A stretch of 64,000 bases of DNA from Acanthochromis polyacanthus (GCF_021347895.1 NC_067124.1:1618130-1682129); one strand, 5' to 3'; numbered from the stretch's first letter, positions 48,485 through 63,300 are shown. A program made the numbers and translations. The notes: generated from the letters alone by a model not told the origin.

Positions 48485-49507
48485 CAATCACCGTAGCTTT
48501 TGCACAAAGAAGAAAATCTCCCTTTACCCAGAGTGTATTGTGGTGGCTGCAGAAACCTCAGAGATAAATATCCTGTTTGTAATTTGGGTGAACTAACCCT
48601 TTCAGCAGTCAATGGCCCATAAAAACAGAAAGACACTTGCTACTGAATGTGTCACTGATGTGTCACAAATGCATCAACTTGACATTATTGACACTGGATG
48701 TGCTTAATGTGTACGGATGCATACACAAACTACAGCTGTACGTGAAAATTAGTGAGTAATTTCAAACCAACCAAAACAAACACACACACACATTCTTGTG
48801 CCCTGCCAGAGCAGGTTCACAGCAAAACAATATGAGGCCAATCAGGGGACCATTGGTATGGCTCTCCCTCTGCTAATGAAGGCACTCTGAAAAGGTAATC
48901 TAATTCACCAGCAGCAATTAAGGCTGGGAGCGCCTTGTCACTATCAATTATCCGCTCCTTCACTCATGTTCTCCAATGCGGACGCTGAGCCGGCCTGACA
49001 CACAGCACTGTCGGACAAATCAACCCCATCAGCCAGCCAGTCACTGAGAACACTAATCATGAGAGTGTTCAAACGCACACCAACACACACGTGGACACAC
49101 ACATACTGTATGCTTGAATCATTGTACAATGAACTAAGTAAGCTTGGCACAAATTGAGATGTCCTTGGTCGCTGCAGTCAGAGGTGGAGCTTAACAGATC
49201 CAAAAACAGTAGACGCTGGAATCTACAGCCTGGAGGAGGCTGATGTTACATTAATCAGAATTATGTTACTGATCAACAACTGATGCTACTGTGAAGACAT
49301 GTGAGTCCACTGTGGCAGTCAGCCTGATGCTGTGTCTTGTCTGTAGGCCTGAAAAGTACGTGCATGTATGACTTAACGCAGCACACAAAGATAGAGTTAA
49401 GGTTCTGGTTCTGGTTTCTACAACATTAATTCACGAGTTTTTCTTTCCAATGCGGTGAAGTGGTTTGTTGTACTTCTTGTCTGTCCTTCTTGTGACCCAA
49501 TGCCACC

Positions 49508-49560
<53 letters not shown>

Positions 49561-52500
49561 CTCTGAGAAGAACCACTGTGGAATTTAAAATATCTCAGAA
49601 AAAAAAATATTTTTTTCCAACAAGTGGGCCAGAACACTTGTACAGTATCTTCTAGTGGACCTTTCTATGCATTGCCATGAACCTGTGCTGCAACATCATG
49701 TGAGGAAAATATTAGAAAGTCTATAAAGTATGCAGATGGTGCACATTTCCACGGTCACTTTATGTTTTAGATTTCCCATCAACTGGAGCTGATGTTTGCC
49801 AGATCTGATTTCACAAACGCATTAACAAATGATATGCTTTTCAAAAAAGATATGTCTTACAGAAACATGCATTTTTTGTTTGTTTTGTCTGACTCTAATC
49901 AATGGTTCTGGTAGGTGATCACCAGAATTACTGCAAAACATTTGATGAAGTGTGAAAATCTGCATGGAGGATTATGTGTGTTGCAGATAGAAGGATAAAT
50001 GACAGATCAAGAGTTCCATGTAAAATATGGAATTTGCTTTGAAACAGTTTAGAAGACATTTCTAGAGCCAATTGATGCTCACATAGCAAACACTAATCTG
50101 TGTGTCTCAACCTATTTTATAACTTTGCGCCAAATTTCATGTGCAGTGTTAAAGGAATAATCTGCTGTATGTTGTTTATTTTAGTATAATGGTCCAAGCT
50201 CAGATTAACAACATCTACCTGAAACTCTGAGGTTTTTCTGTTCTGTGATATGAGGACTGAATCTCTCTGCGCATGGATTCCAGCGCCCTGACCTATCGCA
50301 CTCTTCTCAGACTGAGGACGACTCCACTATGGCACTAGACCTTCAGACTGTAGACAGGTACAGCTGACAGACGGGACTATTCAACAGGCCCATCTCAAGT
50401 TCTCTGTTGCTTTACTGAATCTCTCCAATACGTGACCTTAGTCCAAAGCACAGATGAGGAGGGGATTAGCATGACAGTTGTGCTGCTGTATGAAGAGTAC
50501 CATAAAGCCATCCAAGGATAACATCTGAACTTGACTACGTTGCGGATGGAAATCAAAATCCTTGGGTCTTGACAGAGGTCTGTGATAGACAACTGTTAAT
50601 TTAATAGCTGCAATGTGTATTTTATTGAAGATCGTCTTCTAAAAATGCCATTTCACAATATTTCAACATTACAAAGGAAATACAAAATACCTATATAGTA
50701 TTTATGAACCACCACTAGCAAATAATTCAACTTTGAGCCTAATTAAAAATATTCTGTTGCATGTTTTGCGTACATTAAAGAGAGAAAATGTGTAAGTTAA
50801 AACAATGGAGAAATCAGAGAGCGGTTGGTGTTTTAAAAAATTACTTGAGCATCAAATCAAATACTCTCATGTAAGCAATGGCAGCTTATTTAAAGCTGAA
50901 TCCATCCACTGAACCACAAACCATGGCACTGATGAATGGTGTAAAAGAAAATGATAATGGGGACATGAGGAGAACAGACCAGAAACACATTCTTGCTGTA
51001 ACAGCGCCAACGACAACTACTACTGTTAATAATAACAACAACTCTTCTCAGTGTAGAATTCAACAAGTCAACAATCTCCATCTATTCCTCTAACTTAATA
51101 GATGAATATGTATATTTGTACATTACAGCCTCCTTTGTATTACTGAAAATATAGCAATGTCACAAATTATATAATAATGTTCATAATTCTGAAGTTGCCT
51201 TACACAACTGAAATCCATTCAATATGCTGTACAAAATTTGTGATAAGAAACAAATATCTAGAAGTACAACTTTTCCTTGGATGAGCTGCAGCCCAGACTA
51301 CTGCTGCTGGGAGAGGAGCTCCCATAAGGAGTACATTTTGGACTTGAGTATTTTGGACCTGAAACAAAATCACTTGCAATTATGCGTGTTGGAAGTCAGA
51401 GCGAAAGAAGAATAGATTATTCAATTACAGAACTGAATTTTAATTATCCCATTGTGGCTTTTTTATTTTGTTGTAACAGCCTTAGGAACAAGCACAGCTA
51501 CAGTTTTGTTGGCGACTGTGTTTTCTGAGACATTCGTGCTGAAGCAGTGGAACTTCCTGCACTTTACAAATGCTCTCTTTTGCTAGATACATTTTTTTAT
51601 TTAAATTCTTAGACTCTTATTCTAAAAGGCACTGGAACAGTAGTATTAATAATCAAAGTATTATTAATCAAGACAGGAGATACAAAAATACAAAACGTAA
51701 CTTTAGTTAATATCCCTATAAAAACTCAACACTGAACTGCTCTTCATTTACAACCTGTAGAACAGATCTGTCAAACATCCGATTCATTCTCTTCAAGGTG
51801 CAACACTTGAAAAAGTAAAGGACACTAAAAGCTCTAATTAAACTCTCACAGAATTTCCAAATTTAAATTTTCCATTGAAACACAATGAAAAGATTTCAAC
51901 AACCCTAGCTACTGATTTGAAAAAAGGCATTTTTTTAACATCATGAAAGTGGAATCATTATTGAGCCAAGTGTTTGATGTGCTAATTTTACTTAACAGAA
52001 AAAACTCCCGACAAGAGCCTATTGATAAAAATGGTTACTACTTTTATGGTGCAACTATACATCCCATACATTAGGAACTATCTTTGTTCTATCCAGTCAA
52101 TGCATCACAGACTTATCTATATTTAGTGTTATGACAGCCTGTGTTATCCCACATTTCTCTTCATGTGTCGGTTTTGTTTTGATTCTTGACCCGTTTTTTA
52201 TTGATTCCTATGGATAAGAAACGCCTGTGCTTCCTCTTCAAGTGTCGGATCAGATTATCATACTGCACCGCATATGACTGAAGGACCCCAGCATTAAAAT
52301 TCTAAACAACACCTGAAAGCAACAAGCACATTCAAGGCACTGTGAAAAACAACACCCAATTTCAACAAGAGCTGCAGGTATTACGATGTACTTGTTTATT
52401 TTTGTGGTTATGTCCTTTTTCTTTTCTGCTCAGCATTTTTGCTGTTTCTTAAAAGAGCTTAAAACATAGCACAGTTTGAGGCATTGTGATGATTTGTATT

Positions 52501-55500
52501 GTGATAATTTTTGGAAGCTCTTTGCTGAAGCCAACCCTGCCTTAAAAGCTGCTTGTGTCTGGCACTGATGCATTTAGTGCTAAACTCTAATAATTTCTTA
52601 TAAGTAAACAATTTATTAGGAATTAAAAGCACTCTCCATTGCAAGTTAGCACAGCTAAAATGAATTATATTGCTACATTCCAATTGCTGGTCAACATTTG
52701 TGTCATCCATTTGCAGAAGTGGACAAGCTGTTACAGAAGTCTAAACAGTTCACTGATGACACAACGATTAGTCTCACACTGATCCTTCTAGGAGTAAAGA
52801 AACTAAAGGCCAAATACAAAAACTCTAAAGGCACATTAAGAACTCTTTGGGAGAGACAAAGAACTAATTCTGAGCCTCACTATCAAATGTTTCTTTTAAT
52901 AAAAATGCTACTATTATGAAAAAGATAAACAGAAAAAAATAATAAATCATAAAAAATGAGATTTTGGTTGTTTTTGTTATTGTTTTTTATTTAATAAAAG
53001 CCTAATAGAACGTTTCAGTCATAACTAAAAAGAGATGAGAAGCATGAGCAGGACATGCACACACATGCACGCCTTTAGTAATAAAACAACAGGTAGAGGA
53101 AAAGCTAAATCAATCAATATTTGTATGTGAGCACTTGTTTAATGGCATGCAAAATGAGAGGAGTGTCTGCCATGCAGTTCCTCTCAGCTCAGTGAGTTTT
53201 AGCATCCTTCACCTCAGTGTTTTGGTTTTAGGGTCCACAACTTCACTACTTTAGCTCAGTGACAGCTCAGACCAACCCTGGTTTCAGCTGCAGGTAACTC
53301 AGAGTATGCTACCTGCCCAGCAACACACACAAGACAGACAAAGTTAGTGACTAACTGGTTAACACGGTCGACCTAAACGAAATGAAAAAGGAACATGAAT
53401 GGTTGATGCTACTGTTGTTGTAGGGTTGTGTGTGGTGTTAACTAGCAACTATTTGCTCTATAAATTAACACAGGCTGTTTATGTTTGATCTAAATGTGAA
53501 AAGGAGTTTTTAGTTCATTTTCCAAATTAAACAACTTCCAATTAAAGTTACTTTTGGAGCATTTAGGAAAGATGTTTAACACTCTTCAGGCTGGTAGCTA
53601 CACAAGCAAGCAGCAGGACATATCATGAAATGTGTTAAGTTGTGCTTACAAAGTGTGTCATTCGCATGCAGATTTGAATAAGTCCTGATGTTTACATTGG
53701 CAGCATAATGGCTTACATTTTATACTTGTGCAAGCTAAATAATTACTTAATGCTTCAAATTTATTTCCTTCATTTGATCGCTCTGCTAGCAAAGCTAATG
53801 CTAAGCCTTCTATGTAGATGCACTGTGAGAAACAGGAAGGACTACAACAGCCCTACCACATACAGACTCAGGCACCATAATTACTATAATTATCACAATA
53901 TCCCAATTACAAATTCATGTACAGCTCACAGTAAATAAAAATAATACATGGCTTTAACACAAGTGAAAAGTGACCATCAATTTCTGACCAAAAATAGGAA
54001 CAGTAAAATTGTATTTCTTTTCAAAATTCTACCCATGAAAAACAAATTTCACTGTAAGCAGCGTCTGATCGCGGTTCAGCAGAGTTGGACTTTGCGTCGT
54101 CTCAATACTGAAGCATCCACAGGAGCTGCATGTCCCGCTGCCGCTGACGGCCTCCAACAGACAAAAAGAAAGAGGAGAGAAAAACAGTAATGGAGGGAGG
54201 GATGGAGGGAAAAAGCATGAAGGGTAAACAAAAACAAACACAGACATCAAGAGTCATTGAAGCAGTGTGTGAGAGCCACGTGAGGCAGTCCACCCTATGG
54301 AGAAAACAGCAGCTGGTGTGTACACTAACAGCCCTACAGGGGCTGTGGCCTCCACAGCCTCAACTATGGAAAAGCAGAAAGGAGAGATGGGAGGAGGGCT
54401 GGGTGATGGAGGGGGATGCTAGGGGCTAAATGGGGTGAGCAGTTAAGCCTTGTTGGTTACAGTATTGGCAGGAACGCAATGATGGAAATGGGAGGGGGTG
54501 TGAGGGGTTCTACAGTCCATCTTGAAGAGAAAAATATGGGGATTGATGGGTTTTTAAAGGATAACACAGTTTGTTTTGGATTGAGTTGCCACAAGCTTTC
54601 ATTTAGTATAAGTTTCAAAGGAGATAATTAAATTTTATTACAATCTGGGCTACATTTTGGTAGTTGTAGCCATCTTTTTAATTTGAAATAAGAGAAAACA
54701 TGGTACTAAATAAGTTGATTGCTAACATTGTGGAACCTAATGACAGTGTTAACATACATGAGCAGTCAGATGATCATATAGATTTCAAATCAGCTTCCAT
54801 GTTAACCATATTCTGATGGCAAAACTCTAAAAGTTGCTTGTTTTAATAGAAACCAAAAGATATTCAACTTGTCATAACAAACAAAGAAAAGCAGAAGTAC
54901 TGCACATTTCAGTCGCTGAAACCAGATGGCAGTTTTGGTGAAATGTGACAACTCAAAAACTGTGACAAATGAAAAAAATAAAGCAAGTTTTGGATGAAAA
55001 CATTTCCACAGTGGTCTGCGTTTTGGGAAATTAAAACTGTCGCTCACTTATGTCCACTGTTGTATCACATCGGTCTGGACCGGATCTTTTGTTTTCTTCT
55101 GTTTTAAGCAGAAAAGGAAGTCACTCAAACTATAGTAGATAAAACACTCAACAGCAGCAGAAGTTGACAAACATGTCCTAAAGGTTCATCTATAAGGCTT
55201 CCAACAACCACTTCAGAAAATCCTGTCTACTTTTACTTACATCTTCCTCAGATCTTTTTATGCACCCATTCTAAACAAACCTTGCATAAAATACACAGTA
55301 AAGCTACGCTGTATTCAATTTTCTAAAATTTCTCAGTGTTCCACAAGAGCATTGTGTATGAGTATGTTTGTGCGCTTCTAGCACCACTCCCCGTTCTTGT
55401 CCCACATCGTCCTTTATCTTCTTTATCTCTCTGTATTTCTCTCTCTCTCTCCATTTCAATATTGAAGAGAGTTTTATTAAGGGCTAGACTCGGATGTGCT

Positions 55501-55997
55501 GAGGCGCTCTCAGTAATTTTCCTACAAAGTGCTTTAATCCATCACTCGGCCAACATGTGGCCTTTGCTGCCATACATCATCTAAGCCCACAGAGAGAGAG
55601 AGAGGCTGAGGAAGAGAAAGAGAGGGAGTGGTAGCGTAATTTCTGCTCTCCTCCTCCTTCTCATCCCCATCTTCTTCTTTCTCGTTCTTCTTCTCTACCT
55701 TCATCTCCCGCCCGAGTTTCCCACCTGGGAGGGAACCACATCTTCTGCATATATTCCTCAGTCAAGTCCTCTCTCCATTTACAAATGAGAGTGAGGTATG
55801 TGTGAAGATGGAGTGAGGGGAGGGGTGGGCAGTAAGCAAACGGAGAGAGCGAAAATGAAAAAGATGGAGATAGGCGTGAGTGAATGAATGAGTGAGTGAA
55901 TGAGTGTGTGAGGCTGAGAGAGAGAAAGAAAGAGATAAGGAAAATGGAGAATAGCTTACTGGAATGAATGAAATTGGGGACAAAAGCGGGTGATAGG
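48485..55997. other. Intron 1, nothing but simple repeats
   Basis: A (CA)n run at 49509-49558. No exon or transposon with supported ends. The 50220-50600 segment has a loosely coding look on the minus strand but matches nothing I know. Confidence 0.5.
49509..49558. repeat. (CA)n microsatellite
   Basis: About 25 CA units. Confidence 0.96.

Positions 55998-56048
<51 letters not shown>
55998..56048. repeat. (GT)n microsatellite
   Basis: About 25 GT units. Confidence 0.96.
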
Positions 56049-56052
<4 letters not shown>

Positions 56053-56713
56053 TATGCGTGTATATATGCTGTGCATGCCGTATGCACAAGGTGTGTGCTT
56101 CTGTACTTGTGTGAGGAAACAGAAATAGGCAGAGAAGGAGACGAGATGAGGGAGAAAAAAGTGCTGCATTTCCCAGCATGCAGCTGGTGCAGCGTTGCCC
56201 TCTGTGTTGCCCCCGGCCAACACCTGCTTCCATTTCGCTTCCTCCGCCCTCCTCGTACTGAGGAGCAGCAATGAACTCTGGGCCCCCTGACTAATGGAAT
56301 GGGCCCTCACTCCCAACCATTAGAGGATTGGTGTCCCTTTTGGCACCCCTGGGTGCCCTACGGTACAGAAAACTGAGAGGAAGGGGAGAGGGAGAAGATG
56401 GTGACAGGTCGCCTTTTTTCTTTCGTCCAACACACACACACACACACACACACCTGGTCATAATATAACAGCCTGGAGTAATCCAGCCAGAGTAAGGCTT
56501 GACATAGCTTAGCATCTGACTGAGGCTATTTCTGAGAGGATATTAGAAATTCTGAATCGGGGGCAGCGCTACGAGGTTTCAGAGAAGGAGCTCTTTGAAT
56601 GTGTACGACAGCGGCCCCGGCTGATCACGAAGCATTGTGTGATTTCATTTAGCTGGTAAATCCAGTGCTCTACCTCAATTACATCTGCTTTACTCAGATG
56701 GAAAACACACCTC

Positions 56714-56784
56714 GAGTGTACGGAGGGAGGGAGGGGAGGGAGGGAGGGGAGGGAGGGGAGGGAGGGGAGGGGAAGGAGGGAGGA
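56714..56784 (+). repeat. (GGGA)n tract with G-quadruplex potential
   Basis: More than ten GGG/GGGG runs separated by single A on the plus strand (the template strand for the host gene). Confidence 0.85.
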
Positions 56785-56813
56785 AGCATGGAGCGGATTG
56801 GGGATTGAATCTC

Positions 56814-56996
56814 TCGATGAGCTGATAGCACGTCCGCAGACAACGAGCCAAGCTGTGCTGCAGTAATGTTATGCTAATGATATGGTAATGATATGGTAAT
56901 CTGCCGGCAGTATTCCACCTCACTGGAGAGAAGGGGAATCTGGGAGGCCTTTTACCATTGGATGGAGACCAGGGACTTCCTGAAGTCAGAGTTCAA
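56814..56996 (-). repeat. 180-bp paralogous element, copy B
   Basis: Inverted counterpart of 24148-24327. It has an extra TACCATATCAT unit. An open frame on the plus strand reads FYHWMETRDFLKSEFN; the equivalent in copy A is FYHWLETKDVLKSEFK. An upstream indel breaks the frame in copy A, so coding status is doubtful. Confidence 0.7.
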
Positions 56997-57000
56997 CACA

Positions 57001-60000
57001 AAGCCCTGCGTGTGCACGCACACACAGACACGGATATGCAGGCACTTAATTGTTAAACCAGTGATCTCAGCTAAAATAATGGCAATGCAAACCATCAACC
57101 TAATCTGCCTTAATCGGATTTGCAAACTCTTAAGTAAGCAAGAAATAATACCTGTAAACAATGCAGTATCATGTGATCCAACCTAAAACTGGGTCGGCTG
57201 CATTGTGAGGGAACCTGGAAGCTTTATCAGCGTGTAATATCAAGTTGCTGTGGTGTTGTTTTGTGCCGACATGAAGTGAAACACAAAATCATCCATTTCA
57301 GATCGTGATCAGGTTCTTTTTTTTTGACACTGTGCGTGAAACCCTGCACCTTTGATGGTTGCTATTCCCTGTCTAGTCAGAGCAGCCCTTCCATTTCTAC
57401 GCCACCACAGCTTTGGTGGGAGATGAGACTCACCATGTTATGAGAGCAGTCTTTGACACTGACACATCATTTATTTACATTTTGCTACACTTTATGTACC
57501 GCATCTCATTTTATTGGGAATGAGTTGATTCGCCTTTTAATTTCAAGGATTGTTGACAAACTATAAGCCATCTTTAAACAATTAAATGAGCAAACAGCAA
57601 GACACAAGATAAATGTGAATGGATCGACTCTATCTCTTTGAGACATTTAAAAATCATAAAGACTGACGGGAAAGGCTTCAGTGCGTCTGCTACCAAAAAG
57701 GCACCTGCAAAAAGCAACTGCAATGCATCACAGGGAATCTGTCTGTGTGGCATAAAGACATCATCTCGGGTATTTTGCTTTGTTTTTCTTTGTATTTTAC
57801 AGTTGCAAAATGGATATGTCAAGTCTGCACAATGGAGAGACGCAATGACATTTTCCTGGATGCTGTACACTAAATCAAAGAGACCAACAATATGTTGAGT
57901 GCCAGCATGGAGACATTTGATTCCCTTTCCACTCATGCGGCATTACCGCCGGAATGCCAGCAGACATCACAATCCTCCCAAGCTGGCATTGGGCTTGTCA
58001 GACTTTTCATTCCACTTCAATGTTCTCAAAAAAAATAATGTATCACAGCAAATTGTGAAACCTCTGCTTCTACTTGATACCTGATATTTGCTGCACGCAA
58101 GGCGCAAATCACAGGTGACACAATTAAAATAGGTTTGACTTAACAAAGGCGATTTAGTGTCAGTGACATTTAGCATCAGCCTCTGGCGACAGACAGGTAA
58201 AAGAAGCCAGTCAGCAGATTGGACCTGGGGGGATCGTGAAACGGGGGGTTGTCTGAAGCTTTCCTCTGGATATGATGCTGCTGGATCGGACATCTTATTA
58301 ACACACAAACACACACTTTGTGCATATACTCGACGATGGGCTACAACAGGATTACGCCACAGCATCCTATCAATGATTTCTCAGTCCTGCATTATTGTTG
58401 CAGTCTCATGTATGTGCAACCAAAATATGAGCTAAACCATAGACATATTGCAAATAAATGTTATTTGGCGCTGTCTGGCCATAAATACAGTGAAGTTTAT
58501 GTAAACAGAAAAACACATTTGCTATTGTTTCGGTCATTACAAATGATCACTGCATCGGGGGACTATCATTAGTGTATAAAAGAGCAGAAAACAATGCAGG
58601 AAAAAGCAGAGGTGTTTGTGTGCATACATGAGGGACAATGAGAAAGAGAGAGAGAGAAAGAGACGGGCAGAGAGGAAGACAGAGACGGGGGTGGACTGTC
58701 CAATACACTCCTGATAAAGGTCAAAGAGATGTTTTATTCATGATCCAGGCAGCAGAAACAGCAGCAGAGGCAGCAGGGCCAAGGTTGAAATGAGCTTGCG
58801 TCCCCATTTCCCCAAGGCAATGCTGCACACAGCCTCACACCAGGCCAGCGGACACTCCCCCTAACTGTTATCAATAATGTCAAAACACACACACACACAC
58901 ACCGGCCAGTCTCGCTTATCAATAACTTAAAATCATAAAGTAAGCAGAGGACTGCCAAAAGACAACAAAGTGCCTTACACTTCAGATAAATGAAGTACAA
59001 CTGAAACCTTTGACTGGGACTTTTGGAAGCGATGCAATATTTTATATGACTTCTAACCTGGAAAGTTTTATCCATAATCAATGACATAGAGAAGTATAGA
59101 AAAAAAGTTTACATCCTAATATTCAGAGTTAAAATGCATGAAATCTACTTTACTGGTTTAGTGTGAATTCATTAAAATGCAGCAACCTGTATGCTTTTTA
59201 TTACATTTTACTGGTCATCCTCACTGCATGTATAATCACACACTCACAGTAGATGGGTGGTTTACCATCTGAAACGTCCACAACGGATTGTTTGAACAAT
59301 GCTTTTAATTAAATAGTACATTTTATCCTCAAAATCTGTGTTGATTAGTCAGTCTTTGCATTAGAAACAAAAAGTTAAATAAAAGAGTTCCTTCAAAACC
59401 CCTGAATATAACAGAACGCAGCAGGATTGGATGTCAATTCATAAGGGCTCTTACCTTTTAAATATTTCTGACTGCGAATCTTCATGAAAGATTCACAGTC
59501 AAGAGAATCAGACGAAGTTCATTTCAAAATCTCTCATACCCTCGAACCTCCTCTTTGAACTTGCTCCTACAAAAAAAGCAGAACTTCTGTATTCCACCTA
59601 ACCAAGACCTGCTCTGAGCCCTTATTTTTTAGTGAAGCCGTGAACATTTTTTGAGGGAGCTGACATACTTTCAGACTCAACAACCAAAGTAACCTTTAAA
59701 GTATTGATGTGGATAAATCACATCTAGTCTTCTGACAAATGGAAAGATTTCAGCATGACAGATTAGAACTCAGGCAAATAGGTAAAGACCCAATCATCTC
59801 CAAAGAAATTCCACCAGAGCCTATTCCACATGTAGGAGTTTCTCATAGGCTAGACAGGATGGTGAGACCGAGGTGTGTGTGTCTGTGCATGCGTGTTCCT
59901 CTTTGGGAGCATGCATATGTCTTCTCATACATTTGTGAGTGTATGTGTGGACAGCCTACTCTACACGACTTTGATCAGATATGAAATATTCAGAAACGCT

Positions 60001-60167
60001 GCTGTAATTTGATGAAAGTCAGATATCCCTCAAATAGGAAATAGAAGTCAGCACTTTGGCAGCTCTTGGAAAGAAAAAAAAAGAAGCCCTCGGTCGCTGG
60101 ATTTTAAAAATGTAAATTGCAGGCCCATAGGTGGACGTAATAACAGAGGCTTTAAACACGCACTGAC
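57001..60167. other. Intron 1 next to exon 1, nothing recognised
   Basis: No exon or transposon end recognised. A small hairpin is at 59470-59500 (13-bp arms, one mismatch). Confidence 0.5.
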
Positions 60168-60338
60168 CCGTTGTATGAACTCCAGTCCATGCTGCTTGGC
60201 CAGAGCTCTGGCTGCTCTGGTGCCACCATCCATTTGCACTGCATAGAAGACATGGCAATTGGTCCCATGATGCCCCTCTGTGGTCACTAGTTTCCTCTGC
60301 AGCAGGCAGCCAAACACCAGCACAAATGCACGGAACAT
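60168..60338 (-). CDS. Proprotein convertase exon 1: signal peptide and start of prodomain
   Basis: First recognisable coding exon of a kexin/furin-family proprotein convertase, a secretory-pathway protease that cuts precursors after paired basic residues. It encodes 57 residues. Residues 1-25 hold a short hydrophobic run (AFVLVFGCLL) that reads as a signal peptide. Residues 29-57 (CHVFYAVQMDGG, then ARALAKQHGLEFIQR) match the usual prodomain start, where an AV(Q/E)-x-x-GG segment precedes a helix and a G-x-x-x-(L/I)-(G/x)-Q end. The donor is cgg|gtcagt, phase 0, and joins in frame to VGSL of the next exon. I chose Met at 60338 because it directly precedes the hydrophobic run; an ATG 21 codons upstream is also open. 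A pyrimidine-rich stretch ending in AG just upstream (about 60343) could be a splice acceptor, so a 5' UTR exon may lie further right. The paralogue is unresolved. Confidence 0.8.
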
Positions 60339-63300
60339 GGAGCCTTTAAGAGATTTAGGAGAAACGGATCGACTGGTTATCAAAGCATTTACTACACTCA
60401 CTCATGTAAATTATGTAGGTTTTAGGTCACTTTTTCAAAGAAAGCTCACATTGCTGGATTCCACAACCATGTTTTGAGTCTGTATTCAGAAGAAAGAAAA
60501 CCATCCTACGGAAAGTTTTCCATAAAACTGACATAAATAAGCATCACATAGTGAAGAACGGTATTTTCAGTAGGGCTGCATCTCATAATTATTTGTCGTT
60601 ACCAGATCTGCAGTAATATCACTGAATGTTTTCTGTGTAAAATGTGGGGAAATAGTCATCTTAACATCACCAAATTGCAGCAACATTTAAATTTCATTTC
60701 ACCAACACAACAAAATTCAAAGACAATCAGACCACGCTGATGTACAACCAAGAAAAATCTCACATATGAGAAGCTGAAACAACCAAACATTTAGAATTTC
60801 TGCTTGAAAAATGGCTAAAATGAGGCTATAATGAAACTGTTTCTGCTCTTCGTGTCAGACATCATTTTCCTGCATGCTGCAGTATTTAGCATCCCCCTGG
60901 ATATCCTCACTCATCATTGTTTTTTTATAATGTCTAAGTCTAAAAACCGGCAATACATTCATCTATATTAGAAAAATACAAACACCTACGATATAAAATA
61001 TTACCATATCACCTCAAATACCACCTAACTGCACAAATGAGTTTATAGAGTGTGGGATTCAGCATCTCAGTGCAGAGTATTGAACATTGGCAATTGTGAA
61101 ATAATTTGCCCACAGCCACCTCCTCTGTACTTTTGCATTAAATCCACTGTGGCTGCCACCTACAGCATGTGAACCACCCACCTGTAGCCACACAGAGTGA
61201 AACGTCCAGGAGAAATCTTTCACCCTGCGCGATGAAAGCTAGAACTCTGGCATCGGGGGCCCCAAGCGAGACAACACACTCTCTCCAGTTCCCAACCCAC
61301 ACGTTTAATCTCCTGGCCTTGATGCAAATGCTTCTGAGAGCAGAAAAACTGCAGTGCTCTCATTGTGTGAACTAACTTCCTTCTTTAAGCAAAACAGGAA
61401 CTTTATCAGTCAGTCTTTCTGCATATACTTTCCTGTTAACAATGATGGAACAAAAAGTTGCCACCTCAATCTAATCAGCATTAACTCGACAAGTAAAACA
61501 CTCAAAGTATTATTGGAAGAATGCACTGTTCAGGCATATTAATTCCTAAAACTCCCACTCCCTTCTCCAGATTATGCAATCAGCATTTACTGTTGATCCT
61601 TGAAGTTGGTCAATTTGCTTTTCTAGGCATTAGTTTATATTGAATTCAATTAGCAGAGCTATCAAATAAAGTGTTGCATTTAGCCAGTTGCTTCCCACAT
61701 GTATGTCTACTGTTCATACAGACAGCCGTTCAGCTTGGTTGCACGTAAACAGCTGCAGGTATTGGCTGAGTAATCAATTACTCAAGTGATTGATGATTAG
61801 TGGTTTTAGTCATTTTTTACACACTCAAAGCTTTAAATTGCCCATGACACTAAACTACACATTTGTGTGTTTCAAAATGTTGCAATTTCAATTTTCCAAC
61901 TTGGGCTTCTGGAAATTCTAATGGAATTTTTTGTGTTTTCTTGAATTTCATGTCCCCAATAATTAATCATCTTATCAAAAAAAATATCCGTTCATTTATG
62001 AGGAATAAAGGTGATTGTTAGTCGCATGGCTAACTGTTAATATGCAACATCTGCAGTCTGAAATCTTGCTACTTGTAAGTCTCTTTCAGCCACTTTACTT
62101 TCAAAACACACCCACAAACATACAGTAAAACTCCAAATCAGAGGATTAAGATATCTCCTTCTATAAGTAATTCTGCTATGTGTTTATCTGACTTCTCGTC
62201 AAAAGCCAAGTGCATCCTCCTGCAGCATTCCCCCACCCCCACCCCCCAAACAACAAACAATGCAGCTGACCACTGTTTAAAGTCTACAGCATCATTCAGC
62301 TACTATCTTCCAAGCCACTGATTGAAATCGATAACCTCACTTGGGGCTCGAGCCCCAGTCAATCCCGCTGAGGTGCAGGGCTGGGAGCGTACACCCCACC
62401 CAGCGAGCAGCAGGCCTCGGGCAGAGACAAAGTAGACAGGGGGAGAGAGAGGGAGGGAAGGGAGGGAGCGCATGAGACTGGCATACTGGAGAGCCACATT
62501 GAACAGTGTCAGGGCCTCGGGGCCTACTGGGACGCTGATAAAGTACCTGGACATTTTTATAGACAAACTACTTATTTCCATCCTCATATCGCTTGGGAAG
62601 ACTGATAACTTTATATTCCTCTCAGGCAGAGGAATGAAAGGGAGGGGGTCCTTTCAGGAGTTTAATTGATCAAACTGTAGCCACAAGGGCTTTTTTTCTG
62701 GAGATAAAAGAGACTAGCACTCGCCCCTGTACAATACAGAGATCTTTTAGGAAGCAGACCCAGTGAAAAAAAGAATGTATCTCATTATGCAAAGTCATTA
62801 CAGGCCTCTGACTATACTCCTTAAAGAGGAGGAGTTAATGGTGAAATTGTATTGTACAGGATTTTCAGAGGTCAAACTACAGGTCATAGGATAACATTAT
62901 TTGACAACGTCCACATTATTAGTCCCACCAAACTTTTCAGATGGGCTGTTTTGAGGTCAGGCTCAAACAGCTAGACTCTTAAAACAGTAAAATATCAAGA
63001 GGGCGAGTTTCCATTTTAGAAATGATCCACAGTAAAACAGAACAGAAACTTATTGTCTCATCAGTGCAGGAAATTTGTCTTTGTGTCATCAGTCAAGACA
63101 AAAAAATACAATAAAAACAGTAATCACCATCTCAAATCATTAGCAATTCAGCAACATTGATGTAAAAGTTATTACATCTCTGATATTTTTGGGGAAAGGG
63201 GCACATTGCCCAACAAAAACCAGAAACTCCAGAATGTTACTGACCCTGGCCAAGAAACAGTCAGGCACTCTCTACACAATGTTGATTTAACATCTTTACA

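Noticed and set aside
50395..50592. Minus-strand open frame with a loosely coding look
   Set aside because: No domain, no partner exons and no transposon ends; likely chance.
55661..56316. Two overlapping minus-strand frames of 184-190 codons
   Set aside because: Composition is dominated by HT repeats and low-complexity S/P/L sequence from GT and GA tracts.
56952..56976. 24-nt microexon in the 180-bp element (cag|GAAGTC...CCAATG|gtaaaa)
   Set aside because: Splice-like borders are present in both copies, but copy A is antisense to the host gene and no protein context supports it.
56893..57060. Conserved open frame FYHW(M/L)ET(R/K)D in both 180-bp copies
   Set aside because: Substitutions look conservative, but a 4-base indel breaks the frame in copy A and no protein is recognised. 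Kept only as a note in the repeat entry.
59470..59500. Small hairpin as a microRNA precursor
   Set aside because: Thirteen-base arms are too short for a precursor and one pair is mismatched.
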